Assembly (NCBI RefSeq): GCF_003814875.1
Contig: NZ_RKQF01000001.1
Span: forward strand, 8,184,001-8,248,000
DNA: 64,000 nt
Source: Streptomyces sp. Ag109_O5-1
GTDB taxonomy: Bacteria; Actinomycetota; Actinomycetes; Streptomycetales; Streptomycetaceae
Direction: 5' to 3'
Below, piece by piece: positions 47,354 to 56,446 of this stretch (positions are counted from its first letter, which is position 1; the number at the start of each line of letters is the position of its first letter). Made by a program: the position numbers and the translations under genes. The notes beneath the pieces are model-generated. The model was not told the DNA's origin. It saw only the letters and a program-made list of their open reading frames with translations, and searched no databases.

Positions 47354-47400
47354 TTGACATGCTGAAATATTCAGGAGCATGGTTGTTTCAGGTACTGAAA
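47354..47400 (+). promoter_or_regulatory. Promoter with two MarR-type palindromes
   Basis: -35 TTGACA (47354-47359) and -10 CATGGT (47378-47383, spacing 18). CTGAAATATTCAG (47362-47374) fills the spacer, and TTTCAGGTACTGAAA (47386-47400), with perfect arms TTTCAG/CTGAAA, lies over the start point. Both share the half site CTGAA and are placed to block transcription of the oxidoreductase gene at 47447. Confidence 0.65.
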
Positions 47401-47446
47401 TATTTGCCGAAGCTGAAGCTGAAGCAGTGAGGAAAGGCGCACTGTC

Positions 47447-48445
47447 ATGATCAACCGCGAGTGGCACCTGATCAGCCGTCCCGTCGGCTGGCCGAAGCCG
47501 GAGGACTTCGCCCTGGTGGAGGCGGAGGTGCGGACGCCGGGTGAGGGACAGGTGCTGGTACGGAACAAGTACCTCTCCGTCGACCCGTACATGCGGGGCC
47601 GGATGAGTGCCGCGAAGTCGTACACCGCCCCCTTCGAGTTGGGCAAGGTCATGCAGGGCGGCGCGGTCGGCGAGGTCGTCGAGTCGAACGCCGAGGGCAT
47701 CGCGGTCGGCGACCACGTCCTGCACTTCTTCGGCTGGCGCGAGTACGCGGTCGTGGACGCGAAGAACGCGGTCAAGGTCGACGCCGACGCCGCGCCCCTC
47801 TCGACGTACCTCGGCGTCCTCGGCATGACCGGCCTCACCGCCTACGCGGGCCTGCTGCGCACCGCCTCCTTCAAGGAGGGCGACTCCGTCTTCGTCTCCG
47901 GCGCGGCCGGCGCGGTCGGCAGCCAGGTCGGCCAGATCGCCAAGCTCAAGGGCGCCTCGCGGGTGATCGGCTCGGCCGGCTCCGACGAGAAGGTCAAGCT
48001 CCTGGTCGAGGAGTACGGCTTCGACGCGGCGTTCAACTACAAGAACGGCTCGGTCAGCGAGCAGCTCCGCGCGGCCGCGCCCGACGGTGTCGACGTCTAC
48101 TTCGACAACGTCGGCGGTGACCACCTGGAGGCCGCGATCGGGCAGCTGAACCAGGGCGGCCGGATCGCGATCTGCGGCATGATCTCTGTCTACAACAACA
48201 CCGAGCCCGCCCCCGGCCCGAAGAACCTTGCGCGGCTCATCCAGACCCGCGGCCGGATCGAGGGCTTCCTGGTCGGCGACCACTACGACCTGCAGCCGCA
48301 GTTCGTCGCGGAGGTCGGTCCCTGGGTGGCGTCCGGGCAGCTGAAGTACGCCGAGACGGTCGTCGAGGGCATCGAGAACAACCTGGAGGCGTTCCTCGGG
48401 GTGCTGCGGGGCGACAACACCGGGAAGATGATCGTAAAGCTCTGA
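47447..48445 (+). CDS. NADP-dependent MDR oxidoreductase (curcumin/prostaglandin reductase type)
   Basis: A 332-residue zinc-free medium-chain reductase that reduces alpha,beta-unsaturated ketones. Family phrases: 'LSVDPYMRGRMS' (about 43), 'GMTGLTAYAGL', nucleotide loop 'GAAGAVGSQVGQIAKLKG' (about 148), 'DVYFDNVGGDHLEAA' and 'GKMIVKL' at the end. ATG 47447 with GAGGAAAGG upstream. Controlled by the divergent MarR gene through the palindromes in between. A detoxification role is inferred. Confidence 0.9.
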   Translation: MINREWHLISRPVGWPKPEDFALVEAEVRTPGEGQVLVRNKYLSVDPYMRGRMSAAKSYTAPFELGKVMQGGAVGEVVESNAEGIAVGDHVLHFFGWREYAVVDAKNAVKVDADAAPLSTYLGVLGMTGLTAYAGLLRTASFKEGDSVFVSGAAGAVGSQVGQIAKLKGASRVIGSAGSDEKVKLLVEEYGFDAAFNYKNGSVSEQLRAAAPDGVDVYFDNVGGDHLEAAIGQLNQGGRIAICGMISVYNNTEPAPGPKNLARLIQTRGRIEGFLVGDHYDLQPQFVAEVGPWVASGQLKYAETVVEGIENNLEAFLGVLRGDNTGKMIVKL

Positions 48446-48486
48446 CCGGCGTGACGCTCGGCTGACATCCGTCGTTGCGCTTTGCG

Positions 48487-48519
48487 GAGGCCGCACCCTT
48501 GGACGTGGGGTGCGGCCTC
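48487..48519 (+). terminator. Hairpin terminator after the oxidoreductase gene
   Basis: Perfect 12-bp stem GAGGCCGCACCC (48487-48498) / GGGTGCGGCCTC (48508-48519), loop TTGGACGTG. Confidence 0.8.
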
Positions 48520-48565
48520 TCGTCTGCGGAGTGTTTGCCGCCGTCTTGAGGCGCGGGCCGGTGGG

Positions 48566-48604
48566 GGCTGGCCGCGCAGTTCCCCGCGCCCCCTACGGGG
48601 CGCG
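48566..48604. repeat. Intergenic palindromic repeat, copy 7
   Basis: GGCTGGCCGCGCAGTTCC then CCGCGCCCCCTACGGGGCGCG, reverse orientation, ending next to the stop of the convergent esterase gene. Confidence 0.8.
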
Positions 48605-48606
48605 TT

Positions 48607-49764
48607 TCAGCCGGCCAGAGCTGCCAGGTGCACCGCCCTCGCCAATCGGTCGTTCTCCGGCGCCGCTCCGCCCGGAAACGCGAACCTCCGTCGGGTGTAG
48701 CCGTACGCCAGGCCGCTCCTCGGGTCCGCGAACGCCTGTGAGCCCGCCGCGCCGCTGTGGCCGATCGTGCCCGCGCCCAGGAACGGGTGTGCGATGTCCG
48801 CCGTCGCCTGGAAGCCCAGGCCGAACGATTTGTGGATCCTGGCCACCAGGTCGTAGCCCACCGAGTGGAACTGGCCGAACTCCGCCACGGTGTCCTCCTT
48901 CAGCAGCGGGGCCTTGCCGTCGATCTCGCTGAGCAGCGCCGCGTACATCCCGGCCAGGCCGCGCGCCGACGCCACCCCGCCGAACGACGCCGGGCCCTTG
49001 GCGCGGACCAGCGGGTCGTTGGGCAGCGACGCCAGGACGGTCGGCTCGGCCGTGTGCGTGTTGAAGGCGATCGAGGCGAGCGTGTGCGGGCCGGACGGCA
49101 CGGCGTCGAGGAGCGCCTGCTCCTCGGGCGTCGGGAGCATCGGCAGGGTGGCGCGGAAGCGCGGCTCGTGCACCGCCGGCAGGCCCAGGAAGAAGTCCAG
49201 GCCGTACGGCGCCCGGACCCGCTCCTCGTACACGTCCTGCAGCGTACGGCCGGTCGCGCGCCGGACCACCTCGCCGGTGAGCGCGCCGATGACGAGAGCG
49301 TGGTACCCGAAGGCCGTGCCCGGGCGCCAGAACGGCCGCTGGTCGGCGAGACGTTCGGCCATCGCCCGGTCGTCCGCCAGTTCCTGCGCGCTGAACCCGG
49401 TGTCGGTGCCGACCAGACCCGCCCGGTGCGCGATCAGCTCTCGCAGGGTCAGGGCGCCCTTGCCCTCGGCGGCGAACTCCGGCCAGTAGTAGGTGACTTT
49501 ACGGTCCAGCTCCAGCGTGCCGTCCTGCACCAGCATCGCCACGACCAGGTGTGCCGCCCCCTTGGTGGACGAGAACACACCGTAGAGGGACTCCCCGTCC
49601 GCGCCCTCGCCCGCCCACAGGTCGACGACCCGCCGGCCGCGGACGTACGCGCACAACTGCCCCTCGTAGTCGGCCGGTTCGCCGGCGACGAAGGCGGCGA
49701 ACTCCTCGCGCACCGCTTCGAAGCCCTCCGCGACCGTGCCCTGGACGGTGATCTCCTGCGTCAT
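48607..49764 (-). CDS. Beta-lactamase-fold serine hydrolase (family VIII esterase type)
   Basis: A 385-residue cytosolic serine hydrolase of the class C beta-lactamase/EstB group. Catalytic S65-x-x-K68 is in 'YGVFSSTKGA', the Tyr in 'FGYHALVIGALTG' (about 168), and 'GHSGAAGSQAFADP' near the end replaces the KTG box. No signal peptide, which argues for esterase activity rather than antibiotic defence. ATG 49764 overlaps the stop of the M14 gene (ATGA), so it is co-translated with a secreted carboxypeptidase. Confidence 0.87.
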   Translation of the reverse strand: MTQEITVQGTVAEGFEAVREEFAAFVAGEPADYEGQLCAYVRGRRVVDLWAGEGADGESLYGVFSSTKGAAHLVVAMLVQDGTLELDRKVTYYWPEFAAEGKGALTLRELIAHRAGLVGTDTGFSAQELADDRAMAERLADQRPFWRPGTAFGYHALVIGALTGEVVRRATGRTLQDVYEERVRAPYGLDFFLGLPAVHEPRFRATLPMLPTPEEQALLDAVPSGPHTLASIAFNTHTAEPTVLASLPNDPLVRAKGPASFGGVASARGLAGMYAALLSEIDGKAPLLKEDTVAEFGQFHSVGYDLVARIHKSFGLGFQATADIAHPFLGAGTIGHSGAAGSQAFADPRSGLAYGYTRRRFAFPGGAAPENDRLARAVHLAALAG

Positions 49765-52301
49765 CCGCTCTCCTCAACCGAGCCGCCGCGAGCAGCTCCC
49801 ACTGTGAACAACGCCCTACCCACCTGGGCGAACTCCCCCTTCGGGTGATCCCGGAAGAGGGGCTCGGTGCCGAACAGCACGGCCCGCGGGCCGCTCACCA
49901 CCGAGGCCTGTCCCGCCGCCGCGCCCGGCCCACCCGAGCCGTCGGACAGCGCCCGCCAGTGTCCCGACACCAGCGGGTTCCCGGGCGCGTAGGTCTGCTC
50001 CACGCGTACTCCGGGCCCGAGGTCGGTGAACCACACCGGCGCATACACGAAACCGTAGTCGGGGGCACCGGCCGTGACCGGTCCCGAATTCACAACCCGC
50101 ACCACGCCGTTGGCGTCCGCGCTACCCTGCACGGCCCGCACGGGGAGCCGTCCCAGCGCCGCTCCGGCCGTACCGCGGCCGACCAGGCCGTGAGCGGAGA
50201 GGAAGCCGTCGAGGGCGGCCCGGGCGGTCGCGGTCAACGCCGTACGGTCCAGTCCGGCGGACACGAACAGCGCATCCGTCCGCGACCAGTCGAAGCCCGC
50301 GTTCAGGATCTCCGTCGAGACCGGTGTGACGGCGAAGCCCATCTCCCGCAGCGCGAACAGCTCACCCGGGGTGACGGCGGCGGCGATGCGCAGGGGGCGG
50401 CGGAGGGCGGGTCCCGAGGCTGCGTCCGTCGCCTCGAAGGCCACGTCGTAGGTACGGGCCGCCTGTGCCGCCCGCGGCCGTGCCGAGGCCGGGAGGACCG
50501 CGGCGGCTCCCGTCAGGTGTGCCGGTACGCCCTGTGCCAGAAGGGAGTTGAGAGCCGCGAGCGCTCTCGGGTCGTCCAGGCGCAGGCGCAGGTCACCGCG
50601 CGTAGCTACGGACCCGACGGCCGCCGCCGCGCGCACCCGCCGGACCGGCAGCCCGGACAGGGACCCCGTGCGCACCGCCTCCACCCGGGCGCCCCACAGC
50701 CGTCCCGGACTCCAGCCCGAGATGTCGTACATCACCGAGACCTTGTCGCTGATGTCCCGGCCGTCGGCGAGCAGTGCGTCGGCCAGCCCCCGCTCGGGCT
50801 GGTGCATGTCGACGACGTACGAGCCCTTCGGGTACGACCGCCCGCCGAGCCGGAAGGCGGTGCCCGCGCGGCTCACCCGGACGCCGTTGGCGAGGAGGTG
50901 GTCCACCAGCCGGGCGGTGGCGGTGCCGGTCGGGCCGGCCGGGAGGACGTAGGCGCGCGGGAACGTGGTCGTGTACACGTCCTTCGGGCCGATGCCCGGC
51001 ACCCCGGGGACGGTCTGCGCCGACACCGGCACCTGTGCGGCCCCTGCCGCGCCCCGCCGGAACACCTCGATCTGGTCGGCGAGGAGGGAAGCGCGGTGCT
51101 GCTGCGCGTAGGCGAGCGCCGCGTTGATGGCGGCGCCGGCGACGGCCACGTTGATCGCGGAACGGCGGCGGAGTTCCGTGACCGGGAGGGTGTCGTACGC
51201 CGTGTCGTTCACCGTCATGGGGATCTCGACGGTGTGGGCGGCGACCGTGCCGTGGAAGGCCGCGTACTGCGGGGTGAAGACCGGCGGCCAGTCGTCCCAG
51301 CCCTCGCGCTGGTCCCGGAACGGGATCTGGACGGGCTGCACACCGTCCTTCGCCGGGGTGTAGCCGAGGCCGTTGACGGCGGACTCCATGCCGAGGGCGT
51401 CGGCGTAGGTGTGCTTGAGGAACAGGTCGTACTCGTAGTTCTCGCCGTGCGGCGGGGTGGCCGGTTCGATCAGCGTGCCGTTGACGTAACCGTGCAGGTC
51501 CAGCATGACGGCCGGCTGCTTGTCGATCTCGATCTGCCGCATCGCCCGGACCTCGGGCTGGGAGGCGGTGACGAAGTCCCGGTTGAGGTCGAAGCCATTG
51601 GCGTTGGCACGGGTGCCGGCGATACGGCCGTCCGGGTTGGCGGTGATGTCGAAGTACAGGCGGCTGTGGGCCAGCAACTCGCGGGTCCTGGTGTCGTTCG
51701 CGGTGGCGAGCTGCTCGATGAGCTTCAGGGAGGCGTCGGTGCCCTCCCACTCGTCGCCGTGGATGTTGGCGTTGAAGAAGACGGGGGTCTTGTAGGCGGC
51801 CTTCAGCGAAACGTCCTCGGCGGCCCGCGTCGGCGCGTTCTCGATCTGGTCGCGCATCCGTTCCTGCGCCCGGGTCTGCGCGGGCGTCTCCGGGGCGGTG
51901 ACCGTGACCAGAAACAGCCGGTGCCCGCCGGCCGAGCGGCCCGCGATCTCGACGCTCACCCGGTCGCCGAGCCGCTGCAGCGCGTTCAGCTTCGGCGCGA
52001 TGCCGTGGTACGGGGTCAGGCCCAGCCTGATCGACCGGTCGGCGGGGTCCACCGGGTCGGGGGCCAGGACCTGCTGCCGGGGGTAGCCGCGGCCGGCGTC
52101 CGCGAGGTCGGGGACCGGGGCGGCGAGCGCGGTGCGGGCGGCGGCGGCCGGGGTCCGGGCCGCCCCGGTGTCACGGCCGTGGCCCTCCCGGACGACCGGG
52201 GCGGGCTCGGCACCGGCGGCCGTGCCGGTGACCAGGGCGGTGAGGGCGAGGGCGGCGAACAGAACGGGTCTCGGGGGAACGACTGTCGCGGTGGGGCGCA
52301 C
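49761..52301 (-). CDS. Secreted M14-family zinc carboxypeptidase
   Basis: An 846-residue exported metallopeptidase. Signal peptide 'PVLFAALALTALVTGTAAGA' (about 12-31). The M14 zinc site is H-x-x-E in 'NIHGDEWEGTD' (about 180-183) with the third His in 'VMLDLHGYVNG' (about 265), and the catalytic Glu in 'AHTVEIPMT' (about 358); 'YFDITANPDGRIAGTRANAN' is also typical. More than 400 C-terminal residues form additional domains I cannot name. GTG 52301 is chosen because GGAGG lies 6 bases upstream and the leader follows directly. Followed by the esterase gene in ATGA overlap. Confidence 0.87.
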   Translation of the reverse strand: MRPTATVVPPRPVLFAALALTALVTGTAAGAEPAPVVREGHGRDTGAARTPAAAARTALAAPVPDLADAGRGYPRQQVLAPDPVDPADRSIRLGLTPYHGIAPKLNALQRLGDRVSVEIAGRSAGGHRLFLVTVTAPETPAQTRAQERMRDQIENAPTRAAEDVSLKAAYKTPVFFNANIHGDEWEGTDASLKLIEQLATANDTRTRELLAHSRLYFDITANPDGRIAGTRANANGFDLNRDFVTASQPEVRAMRQIEIDKQPAVMLDLHGYVNGTLIEPATPPHGENYEYDLFLKHTYADALGMESAVNGLGYTPAKDGVQPVQIPFRDQREGWDDWPPVFTPQYAAFHGTVAAHTVEIPMTVNDTAYDTLPVTELRRRSAINVAVAGAAINAALAYAQQHRASLLADQIEVFRRGAAGAAQVPVSAQTVPGVPGIGPKDVYTTTFPRAYVLPAGPTGTATARLVDHLLANGVRVSRAGTAFRLGGRSYPKGSYVVDMHQPERGLADALLADGRDISDKVSVMYDISGWSPGRLWGARVEAVRTGSLSGLPVRRVRAAAAVGSVATRGDLRLRLDDPRALAALNSLLAQGVPAHLTGAAAVLPASARPRAAQAARTYDVAFEATDAASGPALRRPLRIAAAVTPGELFALREMGFAVTPVSTEILNAGFDWSRTDALFVSAGLDRTALTATARAALDGFLSAHGLVGRGTAGAALGRLPVRAVQGSADANGVVRVVNSGPVTAGAPDYGFVYAPVWFTDLGPGVRVEQTYAPGNPLVSGHWRALSDGSGGPGAAAGQASVVSGPRAVLFGTEPLFRDHPKGEFAQVGRALFTVGAARGGSVEESG

Positions 52302-52465
52302 GCGTACCTCCTCTGCTGGTTCCTGAGATCGGTACGGCGAGATGTACCTGTTCGACTCAACAGGCACGACGAGGTCTTGGTGTCACCGTTGCCCCGGATG
52401 GCCGACGCCCCCCTCGTACATACGCCCACTCAGCCCCCTCCCCGACCCCCGGTAAAGTTTTCGCC

Positions 52466-53257
52466 ATGCGTGATCTCGGGGCGGGTTTCGGATATCTCCT
52501 CAAGGGCCAGCGATGGGTCGGCCGGCACGGCAGGCAGTACGGCTTCGGTCTGCTGCCCGGCCTGATAACTCTCGTCCTCTACGCCGCGGCCCTGGTCTCC
52601 CTGGCGATATGGGGAGCGGACTTCGTCGCCTGGGCCACCCCGTTCGCCGACGACTGGTCCAGCCCCTGGCCCGGCCTCTTCCGCGGCTTCCTGACCGCCG
52701 TGCTGTTCGCCCTCGGCCTCCTCGGCGCCGTCCTCACCTTCACCGCCGTGACCCTGCTGGTCGGCCAGCCGTTCTACGAGAACCTCTCCGAGAAGGTCGA
52801 CGCCGACGTCTCGCCCGACGGCACCGCGCCCCGGTCCGGGCTGCCGTTCTGGCGCGAGCTGTGGATCTCGGCCCGCGACAGCCTGCGCATCCTGGTCCGC
52901 GCCGGGCTCTGGGGCGTGCTGCTCTTCGCCGTGGGCTTCCTGCCGTTCGTCGGCCAGACCGTCGTACCGGTCGTCGGCTTCTTCGTGACCGGCTTCTTCC
53001 TCACCGAGGAACTCGCCGCCGTCGCCCTTCAGCGCCGGGGCGTCGACCTGCGCGCCCGGCTCGCCCTGCTGCGCTCCCGCAAGACCCTGGTGTGGGGCTT
53101 CGGCACCCCGCTGGGCCTGGCCTTCCTGGTGCCGTTCGTCGCGGTGTTCCTGATGCCGGGCGCGGTCGCGGGAGCCACCCTCCTCGCCCGCGACCTGCTG
53201 GGCGAGGAGACGGCGGCGGAGGACGAGCAGGACGCGGACCAGCCGGCTACTTCCTGA
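52466..53257 (+). CDS. EI24-domain (CysZ-like) membrane protein
   Basis: A 263-residue integral membrane protein with four to five hydrophobic segments ('LLPGLITLVLYAAALVSLAI', 'FLTAVLFALGLLGAVLTF', 'LWGVLLFAVGFLPFVGQTVV', 'TPLGLAFLVPFVAVFLMPGA') and the family sequence 'LLVGQPFYENLSEKVD' (about 97-112). EI24/CysZ proteins include sulfate transporters; here substrate is unknown. ATG 52466. Its last 11 bases overlap the convergent peptidase gene. Confidence 0.87.
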   Translation: MRDLGAGFGYLLKGQRWVGRHGRQYGFGLLPGLITLVLYAAALVSLAIWGADFVAWATPFADDWSSPWPGLFRGFLTAVLFALGLLGAVLTFTAVTLLVGQPFYENLSEKVDADVSPDGTAPRSGLPFWRELWISARDSLRILVRAGLWGVLLFAVGFLPFVGQTVVPVVGFFVTGFFLTEELAAVALQRRGVDLRARLALLRSRKTLVWGFGTPLGLAFLVPFVAVFLMPGAVAGATLLARDLLGEETAAEDEQDADQPATS

Positions 53258-54530
53258 AGCTCACGTCCGCCGCGACGGTCACGATCGCCCGTACCTGGTC
53301 GATGATGTCCACCCGGTTCCTCACGAAGTCGGGGTCGGTCACCTCGGTGGTGTTCCCGGCGCCGAACTCCAGCACCGGAGTGTGCACATGCCCGCCCGGG
53401 AGCGTGTCGTGCAGCCCGAGCCGGTCCCGCAGCAGGGTCGCCCGGTAGGCGATCTCGTTGGAGAGGTAGTTCCCGCCGCCCCCGGCGCGCGCCGTCGATC
53501 CGGCGGTCGGCCCGTCGGCCCGTACGACGGGGTCGGTACCCCCCGCAGGGATCTCGGTCACCTCCGTGTGGTCGTACACCGGGAAACGCCCGGTCTTCGC
53601 CGCCACGATCGCCGCGTACGGGAGTGTCGTGGTCGTCCACTGCGGCTGTGAGGCCGGGTCGGTGACCGGGACGGTCTCGGTCCTGCTCAGGTTCTCGTTG
53701 TCCGGATAGCCGCCCCGCCAGGCCCCGTTGGTCCGCTCCACGTCGAACCGCCCGACCCGCCCCTGGCTCACGGTCGTGAACAGGTCCACCTTCGGCAGGT
53801 ACGGCCGCAGTGTCCGCTCCACGGTCCCCTGCGCGAAGTCGTCCCACCGGACGGGGAAGACGGCCGTCTCGACCCGGGCCGGACCCTCCGCGGTCCGTAT
53901 GACCGTCCCGTCCAGCGCGAGCGCGGTCGCCCCGGAGGGATTGGAGATCCGGATGTCCCGGTCGAGCGTGAACGGATCGAACCCGGTGACGATGATGCGC
54001 CTCATGTGCCCGCCGGGGTAACGGATGTCCGTCTGCCCCCGCGAGGTACGCTCCAACGCGTCGAGCAGCCGCGTCCGTTGCTGCGCACTGAGCGCGAACC
54101 CCGGCTCCCAGGTGCGCACTTCCCGGGTCATCCCCAGCCGCGCCCAGTACAGCGGCCGGTCGTCGTCCCGGCTCAGGCCCACCCGTTGTCCGCCACCACC
54201 CTTACAAGGAAGCGCTTCGCGCCTTTTTGATTCGGCCGGCCCGCGCCCCTGCGCCCGGTCCACCGCCCGCCGCCACAGCGCCGAGCCCTCCCGTACGACG
54301 ATCTGCCGGGCCTGCGCATAGGAGTGCGCACCCGTGAGTGCCTCGGCCAACTCCGGTGCCACGGCGTCGAATCCGGATCGCCGGAGAATCTCCTGCGGCA
54401 CCGCCCGGTCCAGCCGCTGCTCCTCGACGGTGGGGGCGGGGACGGTCGTCGCCTGCGCCGCGGTGGGGGCCGACGTCCCCGCCAGCAGGGCGACTCCGAG
54501 GACACCGATCCGAACACGTAGGGAAGTCAA
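53247..54530 (-). CDS. Secreted pyroglutamyl-peptidase-like (C15) protein lacking the catalytic cysteine
   Basis: A 427-residue exported protein. Signal peptide about 1-28, then a 145-residue N-terminal extension, then a C15 domain starting 'RRIIVTGFDPFTLDRDIRIS' (about 177). The family Glu region is present ('VERTNGAWRGGYPDNEN') and so is the His ('GGHVHTPVLEF'), but the motif G-x-Y-x-C-N reads 'GGGGNYLSNEIAY', with Ser for the nucleophilic Cys. It may be inactive, a serine variant, or binding-only. Residues about 102-116 are encoded by a run of rare codons. TTG 54530 has GGAGGG upstream. Confidence 0.8.
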   Translation of the reverse strand: MTSLRVRIGVLGVALLAGTSAPTAAQATTVPAPTVEEQRLDRAVPQEILRRSGFDAVAPELAEALTGAHSYAQARQIVVREGSALWRRAVDRAQGRGPAESKRREALPCKGGGGQRVGLSRDDDRPLYWARLGMTREVRTWEPGFALSAQQRTRLLDALERTSRGQTDIRYPGGHMRRIIVTGFDPFTLDRDIRISNPSGATALALDGTVIRTAEGPARVETAVFPVRWDDFAQGTVERTLRPYLPKVDLFTTVSQGRVGRFDVERTNGAWRGGYPDNENLSRTETVPVTDPASQPQWTTTTLPYAAIVAAKTGRFPVYDHTEVTEIPAGGTDPVVRADGPTAGSTARAGGGGNYLSNEIAYRATLLRDRLGLHDTLPGGHVHTPVLEFGAGNTTEVTDPDFVRNRVDIIDQVRAIVTVAADVSFRK

Positions 54531-54600
54531 GGCAGTTGGCCCTCCGTCACAGTGGGGTGCGTGGTGCCGGACGGCCGCAGTATCGCCTGCCGGAACTGGT

Positions 54601-55587
54601 CTACGCCATGGCGCCCCCGGACGCCCCGTGCGGGACGCGGGCGGCCGCCTCGCGCAGTGCCCCGAGGAAGGACTCCGCGGCCGGGGCCAGGGACCGGCCG
54701 CGGGCCGTCGCCGCGTACACGGCCCGGGCCGGGGCGCCCTCGTCGAGCACCGGCAGCAGGGCGACGTCCCGGCGTACGGACTCGGCGGCCAGCGCCGGGA
54801 CCAGGGTCACGCCGAGGCCCGCGGCGACGTATCCCAGCTTGGCGGTCCACTCGGCGACGACGTGGGTCACGCGCGGGCGGAAACCCTGGCGCAGGGCCGC
54901 GTCCAGGAGGGTGCCCTCGGGACGCGGGCTGCCGGAGATCCAGTCGGCGTCGGCGAGCCGGGCGAGCCGGACCGGGTCCGTGGAGCCGGCCAGGGGGTGG
55001 CCGGCGGGGACGGCGACGTACAGCGACTCGTCGAGGAGGTGGTGCAGGTCGTACGGCTCCAGCGGGGCGCCGCCCGTCGTCGAGACGACCGCGAGGTCGA
55101 GGTGGCCGGCGGCCAGCCGGTCCAGGAGACCGGGCGTGAGCCCCTCCTCGCGGGACAGCCGCACACCGGGGTGCCGGGCGCGGAACGCGGCCAGGGCGTG
55201 CGGCACCAGCGCCGCCTCGGCGGTGGGGAACGCCCCGAACCGCAGCCGCCCGGCCGCCACCTCGCGCAGCGCGGTCAGCTCACGGGCGGCGCCGTGCAGT
55301 GCCTCGGTGACGGCCTCGGCGTGTGGGACGAGCACCCGCCCGGCCGCCGTGAGCCGTACCCCGCGCGGCAGCCGGTCGAAGAGCGGACCACCGCCCAGCG
55401 CCGCCTCCAGCGCGGCGATCTGCCGGGACACGGCCGACTGCGTCCACCCGAGCGTCCGCGCGGCCACCGTGAACGAACCGTGCCGCGCGACATCCAGGAA
55501 CACGCGCAGCCAGACGGTGGAGACATCGGGGAGGGCGGGAGCGAGGGCGGGAGCCCCTTCGAGATGCGGTGTCAGCATGGCAGCCAT
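54601..55587 (-). CDS. LysR-family transcriptional regulator
   Basis: A 328-residue LysR protein: helix-turn-helix about 27-85 ('WLRVFLDVARHGSFTVAART', 'GWTQSAVSRQIAALEAALGG', 'FDRLPRGVRLTAAGR') and a periplasmic-binding-like effector domain ('GRLRFGAFPTAEAALVPHAL', 'LDLAVVSTTGG', 'VAAGLGVTLVPALA'). Divergent from the dehydrogenase gene with only 49 bases between starts, so it very likely controls that gene and ridA. ATG 55587 is a choice among 55578, 55587 and 55596, none with a good ribosome site. Confidence 0.88.
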   Translation of the reverse strand: MAAMLTPHLEGAPALAPALPDVSTVWLRVFLDVARHGSFTVAARTLGWTQSAVSRQIAALEAALGGGPLFDRLPRGVRLTAAGRVLVPHAEAVTEALHGAARELTALREVAAGRLRFGAFPTAEAALVPHALAAFRARHPGVRLSREEGLTPGLLDRLAAGHLDLAVVSTTGGAPLEPYDLHHLLDESLYVAVPAGHPLAGSTDPVRLARLADADWISGSPRPEGTLLDAALRQGFRPRVTHVVAEWTAKLGYVAAGLGVTLVPALAAESVRRDVALLPVLDEGAPARAVYAATARGRSLAPAAESFLGALREAAARVPHGASGGAMA

Positions 55588-55636
55588 GCTAGACATTCGC
55601 TTGTTGCATCGCTCGCCGGTGCTTAGCGTCGACGGC

Positions 55637-56446
55637 ATGGAACGGATCGCTTTTCTCGGCCTCGGGCACATGGGCGCTCCCATGGCCCGTCGCCTGCTCG
55701 CCGCCGGACACCCGCTGACCGTCTGGAACCGCACCGCCGCCAAGGCGCAGCCGCTGGTCGCCGAGGGCGCCGTGCTCGCCGGGTCCCCGGCCGACGCCGT
55801 ACGGGACGCCGACGTGGTCGTCACGATGCTCGCCGACCCGGCCGCGCTCGGCGCGGTCGCCGACGAGATCGTGCCCGTGCTGCGCACCGGCGCCCGCTGG
55901 GTCGAGATGTCGACGGTGGGCCCGGACCCGGTACGGGAACTCGCCGCCCGGCTCCGGGTCGGCGTCACCCTCGTCGACGCGCCCGTCATGGGGAGCACGG
56001 ACCGGGCGGCGACCGGCGGGCTCGTCATCCTCGCGGGCGGCGACACGGCCGGCGTCGAGCACGTCCTGGCCCACCTCGGCACGGTCACCCGCACCGGTCC
56101 CCTCGGCAGCGCCGCCTCGCTCAAGCTCGTCATGAACGCGGCCGTCATCGGCGGGGTCGCCCTGGTCGCCGAGTCGCTGCGGCTCGCCGACGCGCTCGGC
56201 GTGGACGGCGACACCGCGCGCACCGCCCTCGCGAACAGCCCGGTCGGCGGCGCCGTCGCCCGTGCCTTTGCCGAGGACGTGCACTTCGGCACCGCGCTCG
56301 CCGCGAAGGATCTGGAGCTGGCGACGAAGACGGCGGAACTGCCCGCCCTGGAAGCCGCGCTGGAGCACTACCGGCGGGCCGCCGCCGACCCCGCCCTCAC
56401 CCACGCGGACATCTCCCTGGCCGCCGCCCGCATCCGCGCCTCCTGA
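55637..56446 (+). CDS. 3-hydroxyisobutyrate-dehydrogenase-family oxidoreductase
   Basis: A 269-residue beta-hydroxyacid dehydrogenase. NAD(P) loop 'IAFLGLGHMGAPMARRLLAA' (about 4-23), substrate-binding 'VDAPVMGSTDRAATGGLVIL' (about 115-134, the family D-A-P-V-x-G) and catalytic Lys in 'AASLKLVMNA' (about 165). Slightly shorter than typical members (about 290). ATG 55637. Cotranscribed with ridA; the 49-base gap consists of an 8-bp tandem repeat. Substrate unknown. Confidence 0.87.
   Translation: MERIAFLGLGHMGAPMARRLLAAGHPLTVWNRTAAKAQPLVAEGAVLAGSPADAVRDADVVVTMLADPAALGAVADEIVPVLRTGARWVEMSTVGPDPVRELAARLRVGVTLVDAPVMGSTDRAATGGLVILAGGDTAGVEHVLAHLGTVTRTGPLGSAASLKLVMNAAVIGGVALVAESLRLADALGVDGDTARTALANSPVGGAVARAFAEDVHFGTALAAKDLELATKTAELPALEAALEHYRRAAADPALTHADISLAAARIRAS

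Noticed and set aside
54195..54220. A tRNA-Thr fragment (CTTCCTTGTAAGG resembles an anticodon arm) used as an attachment site.
   Set aside because: Only an arm-like piece of about 18 bases is present inside an open coding frame, with no T-arm or acceptor stem.
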